This document shows positions 17,326 to 31,900 of a stretch of DNA of 64,000 nucleotides, piece by piece. Below the pieces are notes generated by a model. That model made no database searches, was not told where the DNA came from, and worked only from the letters and a program-made list of their open reading frames with translations. The stretch spans positions 41,256,725-41,320,724 of the forward strand of contig OX439003.1 of the NCBI GenBank assembly GCA_949316495.1, in the 5' to 3' direction. Numbering within the stretch: the first letter of the stretch is position 1; the number at the start of each line of letters is the position of its first letter. A program made the position numbers and the translations under genes. The DNA comes from Amphiduros pacificus (taxonomy: Eukaryota; Annelida; Polychaeta; Phyllodocida; Hesionidae).

Positions 17326-18730
17326 TGCTCATTTCAATCTTTTTTAAGTTAATGTTATATTTTATATGCTTCACCGATATATGTATATATATATATTCAG
17401 GGAGTCAATAAATTTAAAGATTGGTTTACTATGAGGGCCTTCCAATATCAGACAGAATGTATAACATGAATACAGATTCACATATTCACAAAGGGGTTCA
17501 GCTTTACAAGTGCAAACATTCTTAATTTCACACACGATGGCCTTGTTCTATGTAGTCGGACTGATTGCTGTTGGCGGTACAGATAATATGATTAGAACAG
17601 TACATCATCATTTTATGAATGCAGAATAGCCAACACCTCAAGTGTAAAAAGCCATCTGATAAAAAATGATGAAAAATGAGCCACTCAAAATACAACATTT
17701 GTACATATTATTATGTTTCTCGTAACCTTCTGAAAAGGGCGTATTAACATCCAACTGGGCGTTCACCTTGGTCATTCTGGGATTATTAATGTAATATGCG
17801 CATACCACCATCCTTGTATTGGAACAAGTCACATATACTTGTATGTCGGAAAAGCCATTGGGAAATCATTTCCAAATAATAATTTCACACTTAACAGATA
17901 TGTTATATGCACACGGGCAAGGCTATAATATCTTTGTTAATGGGTCGGCGGAGTTTAAGTGCGTCTTCAATTATGTCCAGCTTGTTTTCATTCCATCTTT
18001 ACAAACAAAAGATCCAGTTTATAGCTTGTTGCAGACGCGCCAGTCCCTCCTCATTGGCTTTGCATGATGTGTGCTTCATAATAACAAGATCTTCCATCAA
18101 ATGAACCAGTACAAAGGGATAGTTGTATTTATTTCTACAAACATGAGGCCATTACAGGTTTATTGAACATTTATAATCACTTCTCCCTCAATCTGCCATG
18201 AGAACAGATGCCTCACTCTTCAAAAGTCTCATCAAACGTAAATTAATCAATAATGTCTTACTTATATTGAGTTTCATTTGGTAAAATTAAGGAACAAAAT
18301 AAAGTTTGTCAGTTTGGTGGTGTCGTATTTATGCTCTAAAATACCCACAGCTGTTAGACCAGGGAAAAGGCTTGTTTTCTTATAGAAGTAAGACCATATT
18401 ATAAATCATATCCGGGTTTCAACTGTAAAAGTAGAATTTTGACAATATATGACATCATAAACCCTTGTCCAATTTTGAGTAAAGAAACGCAAAAAGTCTA
18501 AAACCTTTAAAAAAGAAATAAATAATGCCTCCCTCCATTTTATTCCTGGTCCAAGAAGCCTGCGCAGGTTTCTCACATGCAGCCGTTTGTGCGTACTCTG
18601 TTCATTTCAAGGTCAAAAATGTATAATGATTTACTCACAAAATTGTTATGGCTTATAATTACAAAGGCAATTGCTGTTTATTTGAGATTAATCATTACCA
18701 TGATATTCCGTGCTGTAATAGTATTAACAT
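17326..18730. other. No gene recognised
   Basis: AT-rich sequence. Nothing beyond short chance frames. Confidence 0.5.
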
Positions 18731-19054
18731 TTGTCTGTTTGTTTGTTTGTTTGGGGTTTTACATCACTTTCAACATTATTTCAGTTATTTCGTGATGAGA
18801 CCTACTTGTAGCAGATATAGCGCTGCCTCACTGAATTGTCATGTCGCAGGTCCTTGACATGACAACTCACCCGGTCACAGATTTACAAGGACAACGGGTT
18901 AACCCTTTGGCACAGGCCTCAGCTCATGTGGGAAATTGTATCATGAGTTCAATCTCGACATGGCCGGGGTTCGAACCCACGACCTTTGGATCACCACAGA
19001 GGAACTGGTGCTAATAAGCTGGCGCCCTAACCAACTGCGCCACGGCCCGTGGCC
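18731..19054 (-). mobile_element. tRNA-derived SINE, full-length, minus strand
   Basis: Reverse complement of the family seen at 625-939. The (CAAA)n tail is at 18731-18755, the body with GCGCTATATCTGC is at about 18810, and the tRNA-like head with B-box GGGTTCGAACCC and A-box GGCGCAGTTGGTTAGG lies at 18965-19054. At about 324 bp it is close to the full length of the best-preserved copy, which suggests a fairly recent insertion. Confidence 0.85.
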
Positions 19055-19865
19055 AAAATAGGCAATATCGGGTAAGAAAGAAGCTTGTCCTTGAGGCTCA
19101 ATGCCAAATTGTTCTCGAAGATTAGAGACATATCTTTCATTGGAACCAAACCTTTTCAAGTCCCTAGCAAAAGGGAGTGGACAGATATCCAGTCAACATC
19201 ATGGCATGAGAGAGAACATGACAATGTCCTGGCCAATTTTCTCATCGCCCCCATTCTGATTAATTGGTCATCCCTTAAAGCAGAAACAATGAGTATCTGG
19301 ATAAGAACATAAAGCAGTTGGACTGAGTAAATAGATGTGAAATATTCGAGACACGCCTTGATTGGTATAACATGATACTGAAAAATAATGTGCAAGATCA
19401 GTTTATTGTTTGCATTACTTTAGTTTATAGATTACTATTATAAATGAGTATAGTGACAGATAACTGTAGATGTAATTTCGAAGTCTTGGTTATAATTGCT
19501 AAAATATTTTCAGGTTTATTTTATTCTGATTAATTTACCTTCGTTCAAAACAATTGATGCGGTTCAATCGCGGTGGAATTTAGCCACTAGGTGGGGTTGG
19601 TGAAGCGAGAAATTACTGCCACCAGATGTCGCGTGTGACTGGTGGTGATTCGCAGAGCAAATTCATCTTGCCTCAACATCGCAAATATCAAAGCATGTTC
19701 TGCCTGTGTACGTTTATTGAATAACCATGAAAATAAGATATCCCAAACCATGACATTACATGCCATAAACCATAACATATAAACCACAAAACCTCATTCA
19801 GGCATACTAAATCAAAGCTTATAACGTATATGTTCATGCCGACTGCCTTATATGTCTATCATTTT
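19055..19865. other. No gene; two CTCF-like motifs
   Basis: Mostly plain sequence. GCCACTAGGTGGGG (19583-19596) and TGCCACCAGATGTCGC (19617-19632) lie in the same orientation about 35 bp apart and resemble the CTCF core CCASYAGRKGGC. The second departs at one core position. Confidence 0.35.
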
Positions 19866-19954
19866 AATTTAGTTAAAAGGCATCTTCCGTATGTCACCAA
19901 GGTCAGGACGGTTCTGGCCTTGATGACGAACGGAAAATGCCTTTTAACTAAAAT
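19866..19954. ncRNA. Long stem-loop, candidate hairpin RNA or foldback element
   Basis: Left arm 19866-19906 and right arm 19914-19954 are reverse complements over 41 bp with about six mismatches. The loop is 7 nt. Core arm sequence: TTAGTTAAAAGGCAT, then TTCCGT, GTCA and CAAGG. A transcript from either strand would fold into a pre-miRNA-like hairpin, though the stem is longer than usual. It could equally be a small foldback transposon remnant. No expression evidence is available. Confidence 0.4.
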
Positions 19955-22312
19955 AGAAATAACCACAACAAGGGAAGTTATTTTAACCATATGGTGGCAT
20001 GGTAGAATTGTCAAACACGATGTTCTTTTTCTATTAATTGACAATCCATAACGTGTGTGGGAGTGGACATCGCTAGTAGATATGATTTAATACAATAAGC
20101 AGCCATTATCTGATGCACTCATTATATTTTGCATCATGCATTGTACCCGAATACCTGATTTATATTAAGCCTGAATCATTAAAACTGAGATAACAATCTT
20201 ACTTAGGGCTGATCCAATACATATCTGGAACTGTTCTGAAGAAATAGAACTGGCTGAAGAAATAGAAGAGTTGGTGGGACACTGACACAAAAAGAAAATA
20301 ATGTTAAAATGTAAATTATGCCTTTTCAGAAAAAGTAGTTAGGGAGAGCAAGAGGTTTTTGAGTGCAGTACTATTCCATTTGTGGCGTGTTAATTATTCT
20401 GTGTATCCTCCCCCATGTGACAATCGAATGATTTAAATGAGACAGACTTTTCTGTTAATAAGGATATCAATCATTCTAAGTGGGAACACTTTTGATATCC
20501 TTGTAATTTGTTTTGGGTTAGTTCGGTACAGTTTTGAAGATATGGCTTTGGTAATATATGTTTTTGGGACATAAATCAATACAAAAAATAAATATATAGT
20601 CATTAGCTGTTGGAATTGCTAGAATTTGATTACTATTTGATTTCAAAATTGTTGTGCATGTTTTGAAATATAACACATGGGGTTCTCTTCATCAAGGTCA
20701 TGTCAGTTCAGAGCTCCGAGAATGCTGGCGATTACCAGCGTTTATGATCGCCCATTTATTTGACATCAGCTCACATTTGTGCAGTTGGACTCTTCAGATG
20801 TTGCTGTAAAACAAGCAGATGTTTACTGCCTCCTGGTGTCAAGATTCACCAAATGGCAATCCTAACGAGAATCACGTCTGGGGAGACGAGAAGTGGGTTG
20901 GAATGAGGGCTGAACAAACACTTCCAAGTACTTCCAAGTCAGATATACCTACGTGCAGGGGATCAATATACCTTTGATTTTGTTTTGGTTTTGAAAATGG
21001 AATTTTTATTATATTTTTATTTCTTGTTTTTCATGTCTCAGTTTCTATTTGCATATCTGATTTCCCTGGGTTTTTTCATTTATTTTTAACCATCCCTGTA
21101 ATACGGATATTCGGCCAGTTTTTGGATTATACTAAAAATAAGTTCAAAATCATCCAGGGACGAAATAATATAATCCTGATCAAACTATAAGATTAGAATT
21201 GTACATATTTTGAAAATCAGAAAAACACACAAATGTGTTGCTGCTTACAAATTGTTTTCAACACTTATTTTTTTTAAAATCAAAGGCATACTAACTTCAA
21301 TAATATATTTATAAATATCATATAACATAATCATCTTTTAGTTTTGTTGTTAATCATTTATCATACAGTAAAACATTAGGTGCACGGATACATGTTCCAT
21401 AAAATTGATGCTTTCCCAAGAAAGAGCCATATATAGGCATAGCAGAGTGTTTACAGGGTGGGATATTAATGTCCGCTTCATGGATAATTGATGGAATACT
21501 GCGGGTGCTTGGTGCAGCTCAACATTAAAGCACTGTTTACCTGGAGTTTCAGTTCATTTATCATTTTTATTCTCACATGAAAAAAGTTCCACAATATCGA
21601 ATAAGCTGTCACAGTGCATGCAGTATGCATGTTGTCCAGTCATGCGCGTCCGGGGGCTGGGTGGTCACTCAGTGTGGCGGTGCATGCCGGGATGAAACAA
21701 GAGGAGATCGCGAAGGGGCAGACTCATTCCATCTAAACTTGTCAATAATGAATGAGCCTTTGACTATTTATCACTCACAGCTCCTGTCATTTTCATGCTA
21801 ATGATTGGTGCATTTTGAACAGATTCAGCGCTTGTTTTTCACGTACATAATAATGTGTTCCCGGACGGCGAGTTCAGACCTGGGAGCGCACTCAGGATAT
21901 CTGCTCTTGAATTCTAGGTGCTAACTTACTTGTAGTACATGAATAAATTTAAGTGCAAATATCACAGGTATGTAGATTTTCTTTGCACAACAAGTTTAAC
22001 TACAAATGCTTTGCACTTTTGAATGTGAAAACTTAAGTGGTTGAAATGTGTTTCTTGAGTTCCAGTCACTATTGGCCAGAACTTTGAACATTTCTTCTCC
22101 CGATGAAGCTATAGATGTCGCCAGTGTTCTGATCATAAATTAGGAGTATACTGAGAGTGTTCCTCATGAAGCCAAGTTGGGATGTTGCAAACCAGTTATA
22201 TTTCTGTTTGAGCATCATAATTTTGTTTCCTTTATCTAGAACTCAACTGGATAACATTGGATTTGAAATGTGAATGTATTTGGAAAATATTTACTGAATA
22301 AGACATGACTAA
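19955..22312. other. No gene recognised
   Basis: AT-rich DNA. A CTCF-like TTGACACCAGGAGGCA lies on the minus strand at 20826-20841. No coding frame can be supported. Confidence 0.5.
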
Positions 22313-22561
<249 letters not shown>

Positions 22562-22588
22562 AGAGATTGTATCAGATATGGGGTTTTT

Positions 22589-22936
22589 ACCAATCTCAGA
22601 CCTGTCTTGTGGGGCATTGACGTACTGTGAGGCATATAAAATACCCCACTCTTCATAGTGCAGCTGCTTAGTCACAGTTACATAAGTAACCTGTACAAGG
22701 CCTTTTTGAAACATGTCTGAGAAGCATATTTATACAACCAGGCCATAACTATATAAATCACTGCCATCTAGTGTCAAAGTTAGTAATAAGTGCCCTGGTG
22801 GTGGATAATGGCATTAGCGCCATTGATATGAACGTTAGTTTTGTGGGGTATGTAAAATAAATTCATTATTAACACCAGATGGCACTCTCTTGTTACACAC
22901 ATTAAGGTATGAGATGGTATCCCATAATGAGGTCTG
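22589..22936. mobile_element. MITE-like element, copy B, with paired CTCF-like motifs
   Basis: Same element and orientation as 9651-10002, with a few substitutions and small indels. The inverted motif pair is kept: CTGCCATCTAGTGTCA at 22761-22776 and AACACCAGATGGCACT at 22871-22886. This copy sits between two long TA tracts, 30 bp from one and 42 bp from the other. It does not code for protein. Confidence 0.75.
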
Positions 22937-22975
22937 ACAAAGATACTTCCAGTACCTCATATCTGTACCAGCTTC

Positions 22976-25129
<2,154 letters not shown>

Positions 25130-25282
25130 AGACTTTGATTCATGATTTTATTAGAGGTATTAAAGAAACAGAATCGTGATTTATAGGAAAGATATAAGGA
25201 CAGTGATTCATTTATTATTAGAAAAGTTAAGGACATGGATTCGTGGATTATAAGAAAAAAGGAACATAGATTAAGTTTACAA
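25130..25282. repeat. Degenerate short tandem repeat
   Basis: Three to four decayed copies of a unit of roughly 40-50 bp with GATTCATGATTTTATTAGA-like cores followed by AAAG-rich spacers. The period is irregular and the array looks old. Confidence 0.45.
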
Positions 25283-25915
25283 GAAAGTAGCAAACCATAT
25301 TCCGTAACTATCTGTGTATATTAAACTAATAAACTAATTAGTATTAATCTATACAGACGTGGTGTCAACGCTGGCGACTGATGTCGCTCTGGCCACTTAC
25401 GAGACAGCTGTAATTGCATTTCTTTGACTGGACAGTTTTTTATCTCACATATATAACAATCGAATGAAAAATAATTTTCCTCTATATATTCATAACTGGG
25501 AAAAAATCTGAATACAAAAAAAATGAATAACTAATACATTCATGCATTATTCACTCCATATTGAAAGAATTATTGTTGCGAATACAGATAAGGTAATTTA
25601 TGTACCAGACGCATAATAATCTATCAAATCTCTATAACTGTCAACCAGGACTTATGTCTTTGTGAGCTTCACATTGTGACCTTGAACCTTGAACTTAATG
25701 GTACAGGGGGCTTGATTGATGAGGGCCTCAGCATCCTGTTAGGATCTATTCTGTGAACTCTATACATGTAATGCAATCATAATATGATTTGATATTGTAT
25801 CTTTCATGCATATTAGATGTTGTCTTGAGGTCATATCATGTATAACAAATAACTTGAGTATAGTATATCATGTTAATTCATTATGGATCTTAATTGAGAT
25901 AAGTAAGTTACTTGC
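25283..25915. other. No gene recognised
   Basis: AT-rich sequence with nothing recognisable. Confidence 0.5.
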
Positions 25916-26490
25916 TGCGTGATATGACCACAATAAATGGGTCGTAGATCCTTCTGGTGGAGGATAAGGGCGTGACATGACCTTAATGAATGGATAGATC
26001 TCTCTGGTGGAGGATAAGGGCGTGACATGACCTTAATGAATGGGTAGATCCCTCCGATGGAGGATAAAGGCGTGACATGACCTTAATGAATGGGTAGATC
26101 CCTCCGATGGAGGATAAGGGCGTGACATGACCTTAATGAATGGGTAGATCCCTCTGATGGAGGATAGGGGCGTGACATGACCCTAATGAATGGGTAGATC
26201 CCTCTGATGGAGGATAGGGGCGTGACATGACCCTAATGAATGGGTAGATCCCTCTGATGTGATACAAGGGCGTGATATGACCCTAATGAATGGATAGTAG
26301 ATCCTTCTGGTGGAGAATAAGGGCGTGATATGACCTTAATGAATGGGCATGTCCCCCCGATGTGATACAAGGGCGTGATATGACCATAATGAATGGGGAG
26401 ATCCCTCCGATGTGATACAAGGGTGTGATATGTAATGAATGGGGAGATCCCTCTGGTGGAGGACAAGGTCGTGCTATGACCATGATCAAT
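25916..26490. repeat. 50-bp minisatellite
   Basis: About 11 copies of a 50-bp unit, GGGCGTGACATGACCTTAAT then GAATGGGTAGATCCCTCCGA then TGGAGGATAA. Copies from about 26250 on switch to a variant with TGTGATACAAGGGCGTGATA. The array is not coding although short frames run through it. Confidence 0.93.
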
Positions 26491-27160
26491 ACCTCATAGA
26501 GGTATTGAGGTATTGCCATGATGCATGATGCAAAAAAAATGCACAACAAAGTTTGCACGCTGCAGTCTTGTATGTTTACCACCTGACGGTATTGACGATT
26601 TGACTAGCCAGGTTTGGTGCTAACGCCCTTTCAAAGAACGGACCACGATAAAATAGAGGATACACATGGAATGTCAACCCCGAAGTATATTCATTTTAGT
26701 GTCTATTTGTGAGATTTGCATGCTTTCAAATGCGCTGCACGGAGAGTGGCTAAGTAGGAGGGCCCACCTTTGACTGATGGACAAGGGTAGACCTGACACC
26801 AACACTATGGGGTGAAACCCATCACGGCAATAGAAACACGTTAATGGCCCTAATCACTATATTTACCAGGAAGTGATTTGGTTTTATATTCACCTTTATG
26901 ATCCAGGTGTATGCATCTTTTCCCCCGACTTGCAGCTGACTTTGGACATTAGCTCGCGCTCTGATACATCCAAACAAAGTGTTGCGGGCCATTTCATTCT
27001 GTTTGGAGTGTGCACATTAGCATATTTTGTGCCGATAAAGTTTTATCTAACCGATAATGGTCCGGGGTCAAAGCACTTAGTCAGACAACCAAAACACAAC
27101 AGATACCAAAGGGGGTTCTCTACTCACACGCATTCATCTGGTAAATAGTATCACTGATTT
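26491..27160. other. No gene recognised
   Basis: Intermediate composition. No supported gene or repeat. Confidence 0.5.
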
Positions 27161-28500
27161 TCAGGCATTCTAGCCTTTTTCAATCATTCTCACCTGTCTT
27201 CGTATACTATTTTGCTTCACAGGCAGACCATGGAATTACCCTACCCTATCTTCAAATACAGGTATAGACCATTTCACCTTGGAACCCTACCCTTTCTCGA
27301 ATCCAGGTAGACCCTCTATATAATCAATACTACATGTGTTTATGTAGTATTTGTACAATATATACATATGGGTGGATTATTGAACACAATTGTTATCACC
27401 TCTCCATATATACACTCAATCTGTTTATCCATATTATACCAAGTTCGTCTTGTATGCAAGTATCCAATAACCTCGAATGAAAGCAGACTACCATAAGTTT
27501 ATCCAAATTAGTAAAGGCAGACAATCTAAGTATGAATCTTTGTTTCCATTGGACATTTACCTGCATGAAGGTAAACCAGAGAACCATGACATATCACTAC
27601 CTCAAATAAGGTAGACTAGAGAACCAGGACATATCATTACCTCATATAAGGTAGACTAGAGAACCATTATGTATCATTACCTGCATAAACGTAGACTACA
27701 TAACCATGAAGTACCATTACTGCATCATTACCTGATGGTAGACTGGAGAACCATGATGTATCATAACCTGCATAAAGGTAGACGACATATGAAGTATCAT
27801 TACCTGCATGCAGGAAGTCTATATAAACATGATATCATAACCTGCATAAAGGTAGACGACATATGAAGTATCATTACCTGCATGCAGGAAGTCTATATAA
27901 ACATGATATCATAACCTGCATAAAGGTAGACGAAATATGAAGTATCATTACCTGCATGCAAGAAGTCTTTATAACCATGATGTGTCATAACCTGTATAAA
28001 GGTAGACGACATATGAAGTATCGTTACCTGCATGCAGGAAGTCTATACAACCATGATGTATCATAACCTGCATACAAGTAGACGACATATGAAGTATCAT
28101 TACCTGCATGCAGGAAGTCTATATAAACATGATATCATAACCTGCATAAAGGTAGACGAAATATGAAGTATCATTACCTGCATGCAAGAAGTCTATATAA
28201 CCATGATGTGTCATAACCTGTATAAAGGTAGACGACATATGAAGTATCGTTACCTGCATGCAGGAAGTCTATACAACCATGATGTATCATAACCTGCATA
28301 AAGGCAGACATTAGAACCATGATGTTATATTATTTTTATGAGGGCAGACTATATAACCATGTATGTACAATATGTACAAGGTGTGTACAATATCAAGGTC
28401 AGAACCATGATGCTATTTCCATGGCAAACTACACATAAATGATGTCATTCTGCTTGCATTAATTATTCTGCTGGTGTGAAAGCAGATCATGGAACCATGA
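27161..28500. repeat. 74/76-bp minisatellite with 226-bp higher-order unit
   Basis: In the core (27767-28293) units of 74 or 76 bp each contain two related halves, CATAACCTGCATAAAGGTAG and CATTACCTGCATGCAGGAAG. Unit starts at 27841, 27915, 27991, 28067, 28141, 28217 and 28293 give spacings 74, 76, 76, 74, 76, 76, so three monomers form a 226-bp unit present twice. Both flanks hold looser, shorter and more decayed copies ending in AACCATGA. Confidence 0.9.
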
Positions 28501-29499
28501 TGTCCTTTCGCAGAATTGCATGAAATCCTGTCTTTGTTATTATATATGGTTACAAATGATGCTCGATTTATCACGGCATTATTGCACTGACAGAAATCAG
28601 ATTAGCACCTAAATATTTGATATTATAAGCGCATCTGATTATTTTAGTGAGAGTAGGGAAGGCAATGCGAATCATGTCATGTTGTATGTAATATGCATGT
28701 GTCATATAACACATAGTACATCCCAATAATGAACGTTTTATTGCAATATTATGGCGTATTACGCAAAATAAAACAGCTGTGGATGAGATAATGAAATGCC
28801 ATGTTGTCAAATATGAAGATAACACAAATAGGATATGTAGTAAAATATCGCAAATGCACTCGGTAGCACCAGGTTATATAGGAGCTGACAGTTCCTTGTC
28901 GCAACAAGGTTTTTTGGTTTAATAAGCAAACAGTTAATGTAACAAGTGTCTTTAGGTCCACACAGATGGGACTTCTTTCTCTTTCAGTGGTGAATGATGA
29001 TGTGATGGTGGTGACTGGGCGATGCTGGATGTTGGTTGGTGAAGGGTGAGTTGGTGACAGAACAAAGAGTATTACATCCTGGTTGGTTGGATAATGTACC
29101 CATCTCACATCTCTCCATCACCCTTCTCCTCTTCAGCCTCCCAAGTCTACTCTCTTTGTCTCTCAGTGCATCATCCCTTCATACTAATATTGCTCAACAG
29201 CGCATTAAGAACATACCTCCATTATGTAATACAGCTTGCCCGCTTCAAACTCTCGCATTTAGCTCCACAGATCAAACATATACGATTTTGAAAGTCGCCT
29301 GAAACATCAATAATTCAAAGCATGTTGAACCTCAAATTGCACTTAACTTGGTGAATTCAATTCAATAAATTCCCAGTAAAGAGGATGGAACCTAAATAAA
29401 GTGCGTCAAATCTATTTGAATTCACATCTCAATTTTGACTCTTTCTCCTATAGTTTTTGGTGTCATAAATTTCCACCTGTGAGTGGATATATGACAATG
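28501..29499. other. No gene recognised
   Basis: AT-rich sequence. No coding frame can be supported. Confidence 0.5.
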
Positions 29500-29575
29500 T
29501 TGCGTGGCGGTTGGTAGGGTGATGCCCTGTAGTTGCACTGGGATAATGAGGGTTTGATTCCCGCCACCAGGATGA
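29500..29575 (+). mobile_element. tRNA-like SINE head fragment (weak)
   Basis: GCGTGGCGGTTGGTAGGG resembles an A box, and GGGTTTGATTCCC about 50 bp later matches the B-box pattern GGTTCRANNCC with one change. It is a different sequence from the main SINE family of this window and has no clear body. It is probably a remnant of another tRNA-derived element. Confidence 0.35.
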
Positions 29576-30724
29576 GCCCTCAAAATACCTTTATTCACTT
29601 ACTCCATAAATTATATTTGATTTTCCCATAGTAAAAACAGTTAGCTTTGAAATATCGCAATTCATTTGAAGACAACTGCTGACCTGAAACTTGTACCAGG
29701 TGTAATGCGATTTTACTCAGATATATTTTCTTAATCAGACAACAAAGATGATAACAGGATAAACGATTTCAATACAGATCCACAAAGAATCCACAAAGAA
29801 AAGAAACGGATGTAACGCTACAGGGCAACAGCCAGGCAGTGTTTGTATGTTTACAAATGTTTGCTACATATCATAAGCAGGGTCAGGATCAGCTCAAGAA
29901 TAGTAGCCTTCTCCGTGAAAAACCAGCGGGAGGGCTGAAAAAAAATCCAGGTTATGTAGATATAATTGGGGTGATGAAGTAGAGGAGAGTGGTTGATGAT
30001 GTTGTTTGTGTATAACACAACACGGATGTTAGATGTATTCTTGCTGTACCAAACCTCGCTTATATTTGCATCAGGGTCTCTGATCTGGCTGGGAAAGATA
30101 TCAGTGAATCTGTAGTCAAGGTTGATGTGGAATGAATACCAAACTATATTATTTCATATTTCACGCTCATAACGCCAACGTGACGGTCGGCGCTAGACTG
30201 TCAACAAGAGCGTTGTAACAAGAGGAAAAGGATAAAAAGTGGAGCGCTAACAAGTTCCCGGCAGGATGTGTCTCAACAATACACCCATCCACATACTTGT
30301 TCTTATATTACATGAACTACGTCACACTGACGCAATTATAGAATGCTGCTAATGAAAGTATGTTGGAAGTGATTTTTATCAGTTAGACATTATATCTAGG
30401 TTTCACGAGAAATAGAAACATATCCGCCTTAATTGATGTTTTTTATGATTTGGCATAGCGACAAAAGTGACCTGCAATTTCAAGAATTCTTGGAATTGAC
30501 TCACTTCTGACCAATAATGACTGGTCAGGCCACTGAACATAAAACCATTACATTGTCTAGACGATGGGTAGATTAAACCACAACTGATAACTTCAATCCC
30601 ACTCCCCCAGCCGAAGGAAGAAAAAAACAAAACCAGCACAAGTACCCTAAAAAGCCATCAATGTCAAACCCTGTCATAAATAAAAACAACATTTTTTATT
30701 TAATAATGAAGGTTTTTAAGTGAG
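29576..30724. other. No gene recognised
   Basis: AT-rich sequence with no supported feature. Confidence 0.5.
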
Positions 30725-30768
30725 GTGGGTAGGGTAAGATTCTCCAGGGATAGGGAGTGTGTCGTGGT

Positions 30769-30803
30769 GGGCGGGGGGCGGGAGGGATTGGGTTGGGACG
30801 GGG
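30769..30803 (+). promoter_or_regulatory. G-rich tract with GC-box and G-quadruplex potential
   Basis: Seven runs of three or more G lie in 35 bp, at 30769-71, 30773-78, 30780-82, 30784-86, 30790-92, 30795-97 and 30800-03. This more than meets the four-run G-quadruplex pattern. It also contains GGGCGGGG, an Sp/KLF-type GC box. It sits 5.5 kb upstream of the large coding exon in a locally GC-rich stretch (30725-30960), so it could be part of a promoter region. That role is inferred. Confidence 0.4.
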
Positions 30804-31565
30804 AGACTATCATGCTTTGCCGCCGGGTGGTGCTCCTTCAGGAGCGTGTTCCAGGAAGTGTTTCCCTCGTGGATCATATCCGCCAACACATAGACAGAAC
30901 TGTGGAGGGGGAATTCACACAAGCGTGGTGTGATATGTGGCCAGGTCACGCTTCACTGCCAGCTCACCTTGTAGCGCCCAGGACAGACAACTTACTCTCT
31001 AAAGACAATTTGCTTGACTCGTCCTTGAGAGCATAATTGCCCCTAATAAATTCAAATTTGTTTGATTGAACACTGCAACAACGCCCATAACAGCAACGGA
31101 AATTCCATTGGCTGCAATGAACACATAGAGAGTCTAGTCCAGTTTTAATATCAGGTCTGGCACGGACAGTATCGGGGTCCAATAAAACAGCTGTACTGCT
31201 TGTAGTGTGTGTGACTTGATGAGTGAATGAAACGGAAGACCACCGAGAAACCGCGAGAGTTTATGGGGGCTGAGCCTCATGTGGCCAACCGGAATAGATA
31301 TACAGACACACTGTTGGGACAAGGACCACACATAGATATGTTGTGAAGGGAGCAGACGACAGAGACAATCTCTGCCAACAAATAGTCACAACATGTCGTT
31401 CTACATTATCAGGATATTATAAAATGTGGGTCGCATTTGCTTCACACCGAACACAGCTATTAACAAATCTGGAGAAGTTTATTGTCTTGCCTGGATGTTG
31501 GTACACAATTTCATCAGCGATTATTAGAATGACAACCATGAACAAAAATACAGCACTGCCAAGTG
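30804..31565. other. No gene recognised; possible promoter-proximal DNA
   Basis: GC-richer than average up to about 30960, then AT-rich. Short frames occur on both strands. If the G-rich tract and TATA boxes are a promoter, this would be upstream regulatory DNA. Confidence 0.35.
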
Positions 31566-31600
31566 TATAAATAGGGAAAGGATTGTCACAATAAAACCTA
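31566..31600 (+). promoter_or_regulatory. Second candidate TATA box
   Basis: GTATAAATAGG at about 31565-31575 is a consensus TATA box 295 bp upstream of the one at 31861, on the same strand. Nothing else supports transcription from it. It may be an alternative start or a chance match in AT-rich DNA. Confidence 0.2.
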
Positions 31601-31860
31601 ACCTGGTGACACAAGGAGGAAATTCCATAAAGGATATTTTACTGTATAGTATACCTCCAGAAAAGTACAGTCAAGGGTGAGCATTATATTCACATTTTTG
31701 ATTTGTGCTTAAATTATACCATAAACTTAGATAAATGGATTGACAAGTTAGCATATTGCTATCGTGGTGGTGATAGTTCCTTATAAAGAGTCCCTTAAGC
31801 AGATGTGGATGACTTATCTCTGTCACGGAAGTGATGGGGATGCGGATGAAGGGTGTGGGC

Positions 31861-31900
31861 TATAAATAGAACTTGCCCGGCGGGCGTACAGCATCCCGCT
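31861..31900 (+). promoter_or_regulatory. Candidate TATA core promoter
   Basis: The sequence CTATAAATAG (TATA at 31861) is followed about 25-30 bp later by a GC-rich stretch with TACAGCA as a possible initiator near 31888. It lies 4.4 kb upstream of the acceptor at 36262 on the same strand, so it could drive a non-coding first exon of the large gene. No strong donor was identified just downstream, and the link is inference. Confidence 0.3.

Noticed and set aside
26233-26582. Repetitive minus-strand frames with SHRRDLPIH-like repeats
   Set aside because: They arise from the 50-bp minisatellite; the unit length is not a multiple of three, so no repeat protein would persist.
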